DNA from: Mycobacterium sp. URHD0025
GTDB lineage: Bacteria; Actinomycetota; Actinomycetes; Mycobacteriales; Mycobacteriaceae
NCBI RefSeq assembly: GCF_000426065.1
Contig: NZ_AUEQ01000012.1
Span: 124,001 to 188,000, forward strand
Direction: 5' to 3'
DNA length: 64,000 nucleotides
Shown here: positions 1 through 8,032 of the stretch, piece after piece
Position numbering within the stretch: the stretch's first letter is position 1
Layout: each line of letters begins with the position of its first letter
Notes under the pieces: generated by a model
What the model saw: the letters and a program-made list of their open reading frames with translations, nothing else
What the model was told of the DNA's origin: nothing
The model's database searches: none
Made by a program: the position numbers and the translations under genes

Positions 1-5
1 ACAAC

Positions 6-608
6 GTGGAGTTGCGTTCGGCCGGCATCCGCCATCGGCGGCAGGGCTCACGTCCGGACCCGTCCATCGACGAGGCGGTACTGTCCACCACCCGCCGGCT
101 GTTGGTGCAGCGTGGCTACGCGGCCACGTCCATCGACCTGATCGCCAGCACGGCAGGAGTCAGCCGGCCGACCATCTACCGCAGGTGGAAGTCCAAGGCG
201 CTGCTGGTCCACGAAGCGGTCTTCCCGGATCTGGACCCGGCCGCGCCGAGCGACGACATCGCCGCCGAGATCACCCGGCTGTGCCGCGGTGCGTTTCTGA
301 TGTTCTGCGAACCCGCTGTGCGCGAATCGATTCCGGGATTGTTGACCGACCTGCGCGCCGACTCCGACATCCGCAGGCTGATGACCGAGCGCCTCGATGC
401 CGCCGCACGCACCCAGCTCACGTCACTCGTGGACGAGGCCGCCTCGCAGGGACGGGTGCGTCCGCAGGTCGACGTCGACACCATCATGGACGCGATCGGC
501 GGGGCCGCCATGTACGCGGTGTGCGTGCGCGGTATCGACGAGCAGGACATCGAGCGCGCAGCCGCCGACCTGGCAGACCTCATCCTGCGCGGGCTGCTCG
601 ATCGATAG
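6..608 (+). CDS. TetR/AcrR family transcriptional regulator
   Basis: The protein is a DNA-binding repressor of the TetR family with an unknown effector. Residues about 21-67 form the N-terminal helix-turn-helix, with the family-typical string AATSIDLIASTAGVSRPTIY followed by RRWKSKALL. The C-terminal part resembles the ligand and dimer domain of AcrR-type members (TetR_C_11-like) and ends in DLADLILRGLL. About 200 residues is normal for the family. The GTG at position 6 is the first possible start in the window, but the gene could begin upstream because the window edge cuts off any ribosome binding site. It converges on the CNNM gene downstream, so its target is probably outside the window. 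Family is certain, target unknown. Confidence 0.9.
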   Translation: MELRSAGIRHRRQGSRPDPSIDEAVLSTTRRLLVQRGYAATSIDLIASTAGVSRPTIYRRWKSKALLVHEAVFPDLDPAAPSDDIAAEITRLCRGAFLMFCEPAVRESIPGLLTDLRADSDIRRLMTERLDAAARTQLTSLVDEAASQGRVRPQVDVDTIMDAIGGAAMYAVCVRGIDEQDIERAAADLADLILRGLLDR

Positions 609-618
609 TCCTTTCGGC

Positions 619-1704
619 TCAGATGCGATGCGTGTCGTCGCGTACCGTTCCGACCAGATCTTCGACCAGGTCCTCCAATGCGACCATCGCGGTCACGATG
701 TCCTGCGTGCCTTCAGCCTGCAAGTCGGCTGAACGCTCATTGGCGACCACCAGGGCGAGGTGACTGTTACTCCGCCGCATCAACGACAACGCGTCGGGCA
801 GCGGCGTCGTCGCCGAGACGCGGGGCAGCGGACGCACCATCGTCGCGGCGAGCACCGCGTCGGGGTCGTTGATGTGCGGCAGCACATCCTTGATGTGCAG
901 ATACCCGACGACGGATCCCGATCCGTCGGTCACGGGGAAGCGCGAATACCCGGTCTCGGCGAGGGCCCGCTCGACGGCCCCGACGGTCGGACCACTGCCT
1001 TCGGCCGCGACCGGGATGGCGTGAATCTCGCTTAACGGCACCGCCACATCGCTGACCGTGCGGCTGCGGGTCTGCAGCGCCCGGGTGAGCCGTCCATGCT
1101 CCTCGGTGTCGAGCAGACCTTCCGAAACCGACTCCGCGATCATCTCCGACAACTCGACGGTCGACACAGCGGATTGCAGCTCGTCCTTCGGTTCGACGCG
1201 GAAAGCGCGAAGGGTCGCATTGGCACACCAGTTGTAGAACGCGATGAACGGCCGCGCCGCCCGGATGTACAGCAGGTACGGCGGGACCAGCAGCATTGCT
1301 GCCGTCTCGGGACCCGCGATGGCGATGTTCTTCGGCACCATCTCGCCGAGCAGCACGTGCAGGATCACCACGACGGCCAGCGCGACGAAGAACGAGACCG
1401 TGTGCAGCACGGTGTCGGAGACGCCGACCAATGCGAACGGCTTCTCCAACAGATGCGCGACGGCGGGCTCACCGACCCGGCCCAGCAGGATCGAGCAGAT
1501 CGTGATGCCCAACTGGGAGCCGGCCAGCATCAGCGACAGGTGCTCGCCTGCCCGAATGACGGTGACGGCGCTGCGCTTGCCCTGTTCGGCCAAGGCCTGC
1601 AGGCGATCCCGGCGAGCCGAGATCAGCGAGAATTCCGCGGCCACGAAGAACGCGTTCGCCGCCAGCAGCAGCACGGTCAACAGCACGCCGAGAATGTCAC
1701 CCAT
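619..1704 (-). CDS. CNNM/HlyC-CorC family membrane protein with CBS pair (short form)
   Basis: An integral membrane protein of the DUF21 (CNNM) plus CBS family, linked in other bacteria to magnesium or cobalt homeostasis. Residues about 1-200 hold the DUF21 membrane domain with several hydrophobic helices, starting ILGVLLTVLLLAANAFFVAA. Residues about 215-345 hold the CBS pair, including YSRFPVTDGSGSVVGYLHIKD. At 361 residues it lacks the C-terminal CorC_HlyC domain that its upstream neighbour has. Its ATG lies inside the end of that neighbour (8-base overlap), so the two are translationally coupled and may form a heteromer. The equivalent pair in M. tuberculosis is Rv1841c/Rv1842c, from memory. 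The transported ion cannot be told from sequence. Confidence 0.9.
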   Translation of the reverse strand: MGDILGVLLTVLLLAANAFFVAAEFSLISARRDRLQALAEQGKRSAVTVIRAGEHLSLMLAGSQLGITICSILLGRVGEPAVAHLLEKPFALVGVSDTVLHTVSFFVALAVVVILHVLLGEMVPKNIAIAGPETAAMLLVPPYLLYIRAARPFIAFYNWCANATLRAFRVEPKDELQSAVSTVELSEMIAESVSEGLLDTEEHGRLTRALQTRSRTVSDVAVPLSEIHAIPVAAEGSGPTVGAVERALAETGYSRFPVTDGSGSVVGYLHIKDVLPHINDPDAVLAATMVRPLPRVSATTPLPDALSLMRRSNSHLALVVANERSADLQAEGTQDIVTAMVALEDLVEDLVGTVRDDTHRI

Positions 1705-3064
1705 GGCTGCTCTCCCGGTGGCCGAGGCTGGTCAGCTCGAGCAGGTCGATCCGCCGGCCGTCCATACGCACCACGGTGGCCAGCCAGCGCACCGGTTTGT
1801 CGGGATCTCCGTCGGGATCGAAAGCGGTGAGCTCCACGGATTCGCCGTTCTCCGGTATGTGGCCCAGCTCTTGCAGGACCAAGCCACCGATGGTCTCGTA
1901 TTCGCCTTCGGGAGCACGGAATCCGGTGCCCGCCGCCACCTCGTCGATGCGCAGCAGCCCCGACACCTGCCAGCCGGCTCCGGCCGGCACCACGTCGGGG
2001 GTGGCGTCGTCGTGTTCGTCGCGCACGTCGCCGACGATCTCCTCGATCAGGTCCTCCACCGTCACCATGCCTGCGGTGCCGCCGTATTCGTCCACGACCA
2101 GCGCGGTCTGCAACCCGTTGGCGCGGATCTGGGTCATCACGGCGTCGCCGTCGAGGGTGGAGGGCACGGTCGCGACGGGCAGCGCGAGCGCCGCCAGCCG
2201 GGTCCGGGCCCGGTCCTCGCGGGGAATCGAGAACACCTGCTTGATGTGCACGACACCGATGGTCTCGTCGAGGTCGCCCTCGACGATCGGGAAGCGCGAG
2301 TAGCCGGTGCGGATCGCTGCCGACATCAGCTCGGCCACCGAATCGCCGGCGTCGAGGACCTCGATCTTGGAACGCGGGGTCATCAGCTCTTCGGCGGTGC
2401 GCTCGCCGAACTGCAGCGAGCGGTGCACCAACAATGCGGTCGACGCGTCGAGTGATCCGCTGCGCGCGGAGTTGCGCACCAGCGATGCTAGCTCCTGCGC
2501 CGAGCGTGCCGACCGCAGTTCCTCGGCCGGCTCGATGCCCAGCCGGCGCAGGATCCAGTTGGCGGTGCCGTTGGTCAGCCGGATGACCGGGGTGAACAGC
2601 ATCGAGAACAGCAACTGGAAGGGTGCGGCCGCTCGGGCCGTCGGTACCGGGCGGGCCACCGCCAGGTTCTTGGGGACGAGCTCGCCGAACACCATCGACA
2701 GTGACGTCGCGATGAGTACGGCGAGGAACAGCGACAAGCCGCCGGCGAATCTGGCGGGGATACCGAGCGCGTCCAGCCCGGGCCGGATCAACTCCCCGAC
2801 GACGGGCTCGGCGAGGTAACCGGTGGCCAGGGTGGTGATCGAGATGCCGACCTGCGCCCCGGACAGCTGAAAGGACAGCGTGCGGTGTGCGCGGCGGACC
2901 AGTTGGTCGCGGCGGTCACCGGTGCGGGCGTTGGCCTCGACGGTGCTGCGCTCAAGCGCGGTCAGAGCGAACTCGGCGGCCACGAACACCGCGGTGCCGA
3001 AGGTGAGCAGGACGATCGCCAGGATCGACAGCAAGGAGAAGACCAGATCCGTCGAGCCGCCCAT
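1697..3064 (-). CDS. CNNM/HlyC-CorC family membrane protein with CBS and CorC domains (long form)
   Basis: The first gene of a two-gene membrane unit. Residues about 1-205 are the DUF21 membrane domain (LLSILAIVLLTFGTAVFVAA near the start). About 215-340 are the CBS pair, with YSRFPIVEGDLDETIGVVHI and VVDEYGGTAGMVTVEDLIEE. The last 80 residues are a CorC_HlyC domain (IDEVAAGTGFRAPEGEYETIGG). The ATG at 3064 is preceded by a GGTGGG stretch. Known family roles are divalent-cation efflux or envelope maintenance; the exact substrate is inferred only at family level. The 272-base gap upstream, towards guaB1, contains no convincing gene, only promoter-sized sequence with a CGCGATCGCG palindrome near 3293-3302. 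Confidence 0.9.
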   Translation of the reverse strand: MGGSTDLVFSLLSILAIVLLTFGTAVFVAAEFALTALERSTVEANARTGDRRDQLVRRAHRTLSFQLSGAQVGISITTLATGYLAEPVVGELIRPGLDALGIPARFAGGLSLFLAVLIATSLSMVFGELVPKNLAVARPVPTARAAAPFQLLFSMLFTPVIRLTNGTANWILRRLGIEPAEELRSARSAQELASLVRNSARSGSLDASTALLVHRSLQFGERTAEELMTPRSKIEVLDAGDSVAELMSAAIRTGYSRFPIVEGDLDETIGVVHIKQVFSIPREDRARTRLAALALPVATVPSTLDGDAVMTQIRANGLQTALVVDEYGGTAGMVTVEDLIEEIVGDVRDEHDDATPDVVPAGAGWQVSGLLRIDEVAAGTGFRAPEGEYETIGGLVLQELGHIPENGESVELTAFDPDGDPDKPVRWLATVVRMDGRRIDLLELTSLGHRESSHG

Positions 3065-3336
3065 CAGATTCCCACCAGGGTTACGCCGGGCCCGGAGCCC
3101 GGCCGACTAGGAGAGGGGTCGTCAGCTTCGGCGCTCAGCATTGACTGGTGTTCCACCCCGAAGGCCGGTTCAGAACCGGAGGCCTCGGCGGGTGCCTGCG
3201 GCACGTGAACCCTTTCGTTCGATCTGACACAGTGTGGGCGACCGGGTGACGGGCGGCCGTCCCCTCGGTATACGCAGAGCCCCAATAGTATCGCGATCGC
3301 GTCGTGGAATCGGCGGCAGACGCGAGCGCTGAAACG

Positions 3337-4806
3337 TCACCAGCCTGTCGGAAGCGGATGGCCCTCGGCGAAACCGGCGGCCGACTGCACGCCCAGCACG
3401 ACGTTCTCGTGCAGTTCGGTGAGATTGGTGGCGCCGACATACGTGCAGGTGCTGCGCACCCCGGAAGTGATGTGGTCGAGCAGGTCCTCGACGCCACCGC
3501 GGCCCGGGTCGAGGTTCATCCGCGACGACGAGATGCCCTCCTCGAACAGCGCCTTGCGGGCCCGGTCGAACTGGCTGTCCCCGGCGGTCCGGGCGGCCAC
3601 CGCACGCTTGGAGGCCATGCCGTAGCTCTCCTTGTACGGGCGTTCCTCCCGGTCGTGCAGCAGGTCTCCGGGGGACTCGTATGTTCCGGCGAACCACGAC
3701 CCGATCATCACGTTCGACGCCCCGGCGGCAAGCGCCAGCGCCACGTCACGAGGGTGCCGGACGCCGCCGTCCGCCCACACATGGGCACCGAGTTCCTTTG
3801 CTGCAGCGGCACATTCGACAACCGCAGAGAATTGGGGCCGGCCCACGCCCGTCATCATCCGGGTCGTGCACATCGCGCCGGGGCCCACGCCGACCTTGAC
3901 GATCGACGCACCGGCCTGGATGAGGTCGCGGGTGCCCTCGGCGGAGACCACGTTGCCCGCCGCCAGCGGCAGCCCGAGATCCAGGGCGGCCACCGATTTG
4001 ATGGCGTCGAGCATCTTGACCTGATGACCGTGTGCGGTGTCGATGACCAGCAGGTCCACCCCGGCCTCGGCCAGCGCGCGGGCCTTTGCCCCGACGTCGC
4101 CGTTGATGCCGACGGCGGCGGCGATACGGAGCCGTCCGGCGGCGTCGACGGCCGGGGTGTAGATGCCGGCTCGCACCGCGGCGGTGCGGGTGAGTACGCC
4201 GGCCAGGGACCCGTCGGCGGCGGTGAGTACGGCGAGATCGATCGGCGCGTGCTCGAGGAGGTCGAACACCTTCCTCGGGTCGGTGCCCACCGGCGCGGTG
4301 ACGAAATCTGGCACCGCGACGTCACGGATGCGCGCGAATCGGTCCACCCCGACGCAGCCGGCCTCGGTGACCAGTCCGATCGGGCGTCCCGCCCCACCTG
4401 ATTTGCTTGTTGCGTCCGCGTCCACCACCACGGCAGCGCCGTGCGCCCGCTTGTGCAGCAATGCCGCCGCATCCGACACCGAGTCGTCAGGGCTCAGCGT
4501 CACGGGGGTGTCCACCACCAGATCACGGCTCTTGACGAACTGCACGGTGTCGGCGACGACGCCGCTCGGCAGATCCTGCGGTAACACCACGATGCCGCCG
4601 CGCCGGGCGATGGTCTCGGCCATGCGCCGGCCCGCCACCGCCGTCATGTTCGCCACCACCACCGGGATGGTGGTGCCGGAACCGTCGGAGGTGGACAGAT
4701 CGACGTCGAACCGCGATGCCACTTCGGACCGTCCCGGGACGACGAAGACGTCGTTGTAGGTCAGGTCGTACAGCGGCGTGTGTCCGTTCAGAAATCGCAC
4801 GCCCAC
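3337..4806 (-). CDS. guaB1: GuaB1, IMP dehydrogenase-family protein (GMP reductase in mycobacteria)
   Basis: A TIM-barrel purine nucleotide oxidoreductase of the IMPDH/GMPR family. The catalytic cysteine loop is visible as VGPGAMCTTRMMTGVGRPQ, with WADGGVRHPRDVALALAAGA following. Residues about 95-205 carry the CBS (Bateman) pair that senses purine nucleotides, starting SRDLVVDTPVTLSPDDSVSD. The family member in mycobacteria is reported to act as a GMP reductase (GMP plus NADPH to IMP plus NH3) rather than as the essential IMP dehydrogenase, which is GuaB2. Length 489 is close to Rv1843c. The start is a GTG; a second in-frame GTG two codons later is equally possible. It follows gnd1, separated by a strong hairpin. 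Confidence 0.93.
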   Translation of the reverse strand: MGVRFLNGHTPLYDLTYNDVFVVPGRSEVASRFDVDLSTSDGSGTTIPVVVANMTAVAGRRMAETIARRGGIVVLPQDLPSGVVADTVQFVKSRDLVVDTPVTLSPDDSVSDAAALLHKRAHGAAVVVDADATSKSGGAGRPIGLVTEAGCVGVDRFARIRDVAVPDFVTAPVGTDPRKVFDLLEHAPIDLAVLTAADGSLAGVLTRTAAVRAGIYTPAVDAAGRLRIAAAVGINGDVGAKARALAEAGVDLLVIDTAHGHQVKMLDAIKSVAALDLGLPLAAGNVVSAEGTRDLIQAGASIVKVGVGPGAMCTTRMMTGVGRPQFSAVVECAAAAKELGAHVWADGGVRHPRDVALALAAGASNVMIGSWFAGTYESPGDLLHDREERPYKESYGMASKRAVAARTAGDSQFDRARKALFEEGISSSRMNLDPGRGGVEDLLDHITSGVRSTCTYVGATNLTELHENVVLGVQSAAGFAEGHPLPTGW

Positions 4807-4831
4807 GAGTCTAGTGGCGCGGTTCCTCCGC

Positions 4832-4889
4832 CGAGCAGACAGAAAACTGCCTCATCTCGGGACGACATGGGCAGTTTTCTGTCTGCTCG
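4832..4889. terminator. Perfect 20-bp inverted repeat between gnd1 and guaB1
   Basis: Positions 4832-4851 (CGAGCAGACAGAAAACTGCC) and 4870-4889 are exact reverse complements, separated by 18 bases. Reading on the minus strand, the hairpin starts about 10 bases after the gnd1 stop codon, and guaB1 begins 26 bases beyond it. There is no U-tract after the stem, so it would be a U-less terminator of the kind often proposed in mycobacteria. An operator or a mobile palindromic repeat is also possible, because the stem is longer than most terminators. Confidence 0.6.
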
Positions 4890-4899
4890 CGGTCGAGAA

Positions 4900-6354
4900 T
4901 CAGGCAGTCACTTCGCTGCGGTCGCCGCTCCAGAGGGTGTGGAACTTCTGCCCGGGCTCGGCGTCGGTACGCCCGTAGGTGTGCGCGCCGAAGAAATCGC
5001 GCAGGCCCTGTGTCAGTGCGGCGGGCAGCCGTTCGGTGCGCAACGCGTCGTAGTACGACAGTGCCGACGCGAAGCCCGGTACCGGGACGCCCAGTTCGGT
5101 GGCCGTCACGACGACCCGGCGCCAGCTGTCGATCCCGGCCTCGACCGCACTGCGGAAGTACGGCGCGGCGATCAGGGTGGCCAGCTGTGGGTCCTGGTCG
5201 TAGGCCTCTTTGATCCGATTGAGGAACTTGGCCCGGATGATGCAGCCGCCGCGCCAGATCGTCGCCATGTCGCCGAGAGTGATATCCCAGCCGTATTCGG
5301 CGCTGCCGGCCTGAATCTGGTTGAACCCCTGGGCGTACGCGATGATCTTGGAGGCGTACAGCGCCTTGCTGACGTCGTCGATGAACTGCTTGGCGTCGGT
5401 GGGCTTGGCGCCCAGCTCGCCGGACGCCAGGCCCGTGGTGGCCTTGCGCTGGGCCACCGACCCGGACAGCGCGCGGGCGAACACGGCCTCGGCGATGCCG
5501 GTGACGGGAACTCCGAGGTCCAGGGCGGACTTCACGGTCCAGCGCCCGGTGCCCTTCTGCTCGGCCTCGTCGACGATCACGTCCACCAGCGGCTTGCCGG
5601 TCTTGGCGTCCACCTGACGCAGCACCTCTGCGGTGATCTCGACCAGGTAGCTGTCGAGGTCGCCCTTGTTCCACTCGGTGAACACGTCGGCGATCTGTGC
5701 CGCCTCCAGGTCCAGGCCGTCGCGCAGCAACTGATAGGCCTCGCCGATCAGCTGCATGTCGGAGTACTCGATGCCGTTGTGCACCATCTTCACGAAGTGT
5801 CCGGCGCCGTCCGGGCCGATATGGGTGCAGCACGGCACGCCGTCGACGTGGGCCGAGATCTCCTCCAGCAGTGGGCCGAGAGACTTGTAGGACTCGGCGG
5901 GGCCACCGGGCATGATCGACGGGCCGTTGAGCGCGCCTTCCTCGCCGCCGGAGATGCCCGCGCCGACGAAGTGCAGGCCGCGCTCGCGGATCGCCTTCTC
6001 GCGGCGGATGGTGTCGGTGTAGAGGGCGTTGCCGCCATCGATGATGATGTCGCCGGGCTCCATGGCGTCGGCCAACTCGTTGATGACGGCATCGGTCGGA
6101 TCGCCGGCCTTGACCATGATGATCACCCGGCGCGGTTTCTCAAGGGCGTCAAGGAATTCCGCGATCGTCTCGCTGCGCACGAACTTGCCTTCGGAGCCGT
6201 GCTCGGCCAGCAGCGCATCGGTCTTGGCGATCGACCGATTGTGCAGTGCGACGGTGTAGCCGTGGTGGGCGAAGTTGCGAGCGAGGTTGGAGCCCATCAC
6301 GGCCAGGCCGGTGACTCCGATCTGCGCCGTGCCGGAAGTGCCGGTCTTGCTCAT
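4900..6354 (-). CDS. gnd1: 6-phosphogluconate dehydrogenase, decarboxylating
   Basis: The enzyme oxidises 6-phosphogluconate to ribulose 5-phosphate with release of CO2 and formation of NADPH, in the pentose phosphate pathway. The N-terminal nucleotide-binding fold is seen as GVTGLAVMGSNLARNFAHHG (residues about 13-32). The substrate signature GISGGEEGAL lies near residue 133, and the KMVHNGIEYSDMQLI segment carries the catalytic lysine region. Length 484 is typical of the long, dimeric Gnd class. The ATG at 6354 follows the short gap after the M56 protease gene, so it may be read from the blaI-blaR promoter or its own. It corresponds to Rv1844c in order. Confidence 0.95.
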   Translation of the reverse strand: MSKTGTSGTAQIGVTGLAVMGSNLARNFAHHGYTVALHNRSIAKTDALLAEHGSEGKFVRSETIAEFLDALEKPRRVIIMVKAGDPTDAVINELADAMEPGDIIIDGGNALYTDTIRREKAIRERGLHFVGAGISGGEEGALNGPSIMPGGPAESYKSLGPLLEEISAHVDGVPCCTHIGPDGAGHFVKMVHNGIEYSDMQLIGEAYQLLRDGLDLEAAQIADVFTEWNKGDLDSYLVEITAEVLRQVDAKTGKPLVDVIVDEAEQKGTGRWTVKSALDLGVPVTGIAEAVFARALSGSVAQRKATTGLASGELGAKPTDAKQFIDDVSKALYASKIIAYAQGFNQIQAGSAEYGWDITLGDMATIWRGGCIIRAKFLNRIKEAYDQDPQLATLIAAPYFRSAVEAGIDSWRRVVVTATELGVPVPGFASALSYYDALRTERLPAALTQGLRDFFGAHTYGRTDAEPGQKFHTLWSGDRSEVTA

Positions 6355-6405
6355 GCAGCAGCCTTTCGTTGTTTTGTTGTGTCAGAACGCCTGTCGGACG
6401 GGGGT

Positions 6406-7377
6406 TTATCCCAGTCCGGCGAACAGGCGGTGGAGCTCGGTGAGCCAGGGGACTGCGACGGCGACGGTGGGTACCACCAGAACGGCGGCCGCGGTCAGAT
6501 AGGCGGTGGCGGCCATGGCCACGCTGTTGGGCTTGCCACCGAGGCGTCGCACCCGGATCACGGTGGTCGGCCCGCCTGCGGCCAGTGCACCCGAGGGAGT
6601 GCGGCCGCTGGCGCAGGCGACCAGCGCCCGGGCCAGGGGAGTGGGACCCGCGGTGCGTACCGCGGCGTCGTCGGCCAGAAGCTCGATCAGCAGCCGGACC
6701 GCATCGAGGGCGTTGGCGCTGCGGACGAACCGCGGGAAGGCCGCATGGACGGCGGTGAACATCTCCAGCACCAGATCGTGGCGGGCGCGCAGGTGGGCCC
6801 GCTCATGGGTGAGGATCGCGGCGACCTCGTTGTCGGACAAGGTGGTCAGGGTTCCCTCGCTGACCACGACGCGGCTGCGGACCCCGGGAAGGCAGTAGGC
6901 GAGCGGCTGTGCGACGTCGAGGATGCGCAGTCCGTCGCCGGCGAACGGTCGGTGCGCCGTACAGAGGTGGGCGGGCACCGCGTCGCGCGACTTGCCGAGC
7001 AGGTCGACCATCATGCGGTGATGTGCGCGGCGGCGTCGCGTGGCCACCGCCACCTGGATCACGGCCGCGCACAGCCGCCCGCCGACGAACAGCGTCAGGG
7101 TGAACACCACGACCAGGAGCAGCCACAGCGGCCAGCCGAGGGCTTCTATCTCGCTGGTGATGGTTGCCGTCGGCCGCCCATCGGGCCCGGGCACGAACAG
7201 CCGGCTGGCGATGGCGATACCTGCAGAGAAGGCCGACAGGACGGCGGCCAGTGCGATCGACTGCCACAGCACGATCGCCGCGCGTGGGGCGCGCAACGGC
7301 CACGCCGCGCGCGCCAGCACTGCCGGCACCGGTCCGACCAGAGCCAGTGCGACGAGGGTGAAGGCCAGCGCGGACAC
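6406..7377 (-). CDS. BlaR/MecR-like M56 family membrane metallopeptidase
   Basis: A membrane-bound zinc protease of family M56, expected to act together with the BlaI-type repressor encoded just upstream. The zinc motif HExxH is seen as ILTHERAHLRARHDLV. There are about four hydrophobic segments, at the N-terminus (MSALAFTLVALALVGPVPAV), near residues 35-60, around 95-115 and at the C-terminus (TAAAVLVVPTVAVAVPWLTE). With 323 residues it has no extracellular penicillin-sensor domain of the classical BlaR1 kind, so the inducing signal is unknown. It lies 14 bases after the blaI stop, in the same operon. In M. tuberculosis the equivalent is Rv1845c. Confidence 0.9.
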   Translation of the reverse strand: MSALAFTLVALALVGPVPAVLARAAWPLRAPRAAIVLWQSIALAAVLSAFSAGIAIASRLFVPGPDGRPTATITSEIEALGWPLWLLLVVVFTLTLFVGGRLCAAVIQVAVATRRRRAHHRMMVDLLGKSRDAVPAHLCTAHRPFAGDGLRILDVAQPLAYCLPGVRSRVVVSEGTLTTLSDNEVAAILTHERAHLRARHDLVLEMFTAVHAAFPRFVRSANALDAVRLLIELLADDAAVRTAGPTPLARALVACASGRTPSGALAAGGPTTVIRVRRLGGKPNSVAMAATAYLTAAAVLVVPTVAVAVPWLTELHRLFAGLG

Positions 7378-7391
7378 GCTGTAAGTCTCTC

Positions 7392-7808
7392 TCAGGCGGT
7401 GCCCGAATTACCAGCCGGTGGGGGCAGCTCGTGCTTGCTCTCCAGTTCGGCCAGTGCCCGGCGCAAGGCCCGGGCTTCGTCGGCACCGACTCTCTCGACG
7501 AAATGGACGAGCGCGGCCTGGCGGCTGCCAGAGTCCGAGGCCTGGTCGAGCGCGTCGACCATCAGGCCCGCGACCAGCTCGTCGCGCCCGTGGGTGGGCG
7601 CATAGCGGTGTGCGCGGTCATCGCGGTGCTGTACGACGAGGTTCTTCTTCGCCAGTCGTTGCAGCACGGTCATGATCGTGGTGTAGGCCAAGTCACGGCG
7701 GGCGGCGAGCGCCTCATGGACTTGGCGCACTGTTTGGGGTTCGGGTGCGGACCACAGGTGATCCATCACCTCACGCTCAAGGTCCCCGAGACGCGTCAAT
7801 TTGGCCAT
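7392..7808 (-). CDS. blaI: BlaI/MecI/CopY family repressor
   Basis: A winged-helix dimeric repressor. Residues about 1-75 form the DNA-binding domain, with the family signature EREVMDHLWSAPEPQTVRQV and YTTIMTVLQRLAKKNLVVQH. The C-terminal half is the helical dimerisation region. Length 138 is normal. In the BlaR/BlaI system the membrane protease leads to cleavage or release of the repressor and derepression of targets; in M. tuberculosis the equivalent Rv1846c represses its own operon and beta-lactamase and ATP-synthase related genes (established knowledge). A repeat upstream of the start codon is the likely autoregulatory operator. Confidence 0.93.
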   Translation of the reverse strand: MAKLTRLGDLEREVMDHLWSAPEPQTVRQVHEALAARRDLAYTTIMTVLQRLAKKNLVVQHRDDRAHRYAPTHGRDELVAGLMVDALDQASDSGSRQAALVHFVERVGADEARALRRALAELESKHELPPPAGNSGTA

Positions 7809-7829
7809 GTTCCGTTCACTCTCCTGAGC

Positions 7830-7859
7830 AGTAAAGCCAGCGTACTACGGGTTTACTAC
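7830..7859. promoter_or_regulatory. blaI: Candidate BlaI operator upstream of blaI
   Basis: The region 22-51 bases upstream of the blaI start codon holds AGTAAA (7830-7835) and TTTACT (7852-7857) as an inverted repeat. It also holds TACTAC twice (7843-7848 and 7854-7859), one helical turn apart. Actinobacterial BlaI operators contain TACTAC/GTAGTA-type half sites, so this fits autoregulation. The assignment is by pattern and position only. Confidence 0.45.
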
Positions 7860-7987
7860 CGCGCGTCGTATGCCTTTGGCGAAGGCGCTCGAACTGCCGT
7901 GTACAGCGGTTTAGGGCAAGGTCAGCGCCATATGTGGCGTCGGTTGTGAATCGAGTCACAGGGGGTGGCTCTCATCGGTCACCTGAC

Positions 7988-8006
7988 TATAGTAAGGCTA
8001 ACCTAA
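7988..8006 (+). promoter_or_regulatory. IdeR (DtxR-type) iron box
   Basis: The 19-mer TATAGTAAGGCTAACCTAA matches 15 of 19 positions of the IdeR consensus TTAGGTTAGGCTAACCTAA. It ends 26 bases before the ATG of the FhuF-like gene, where iron-loaded IdeR would block transcription. This predicts iron-repressed expression. Confidence 0.8.
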
Positions 8007-8032
8007 GTGAAACTGGAGCCTTCGGAGGTGGC

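Noticed and set aside
3065..3285. A 73-codon minus-strand frame between the CNNM gene and guaB1
   Set aside because: Pro/Ser/Gly-rich with no motif, no ribosome binding site and no neighbour logic.
4780..7605. A 941-codon open frame on the plus strand
   Set aside because: It runs antisense to gnd1 and the M56 protease genes, has low-complexity Gly/Arg/Gln-rich translation and no domain; such shadows are expected in high-GC DNA.
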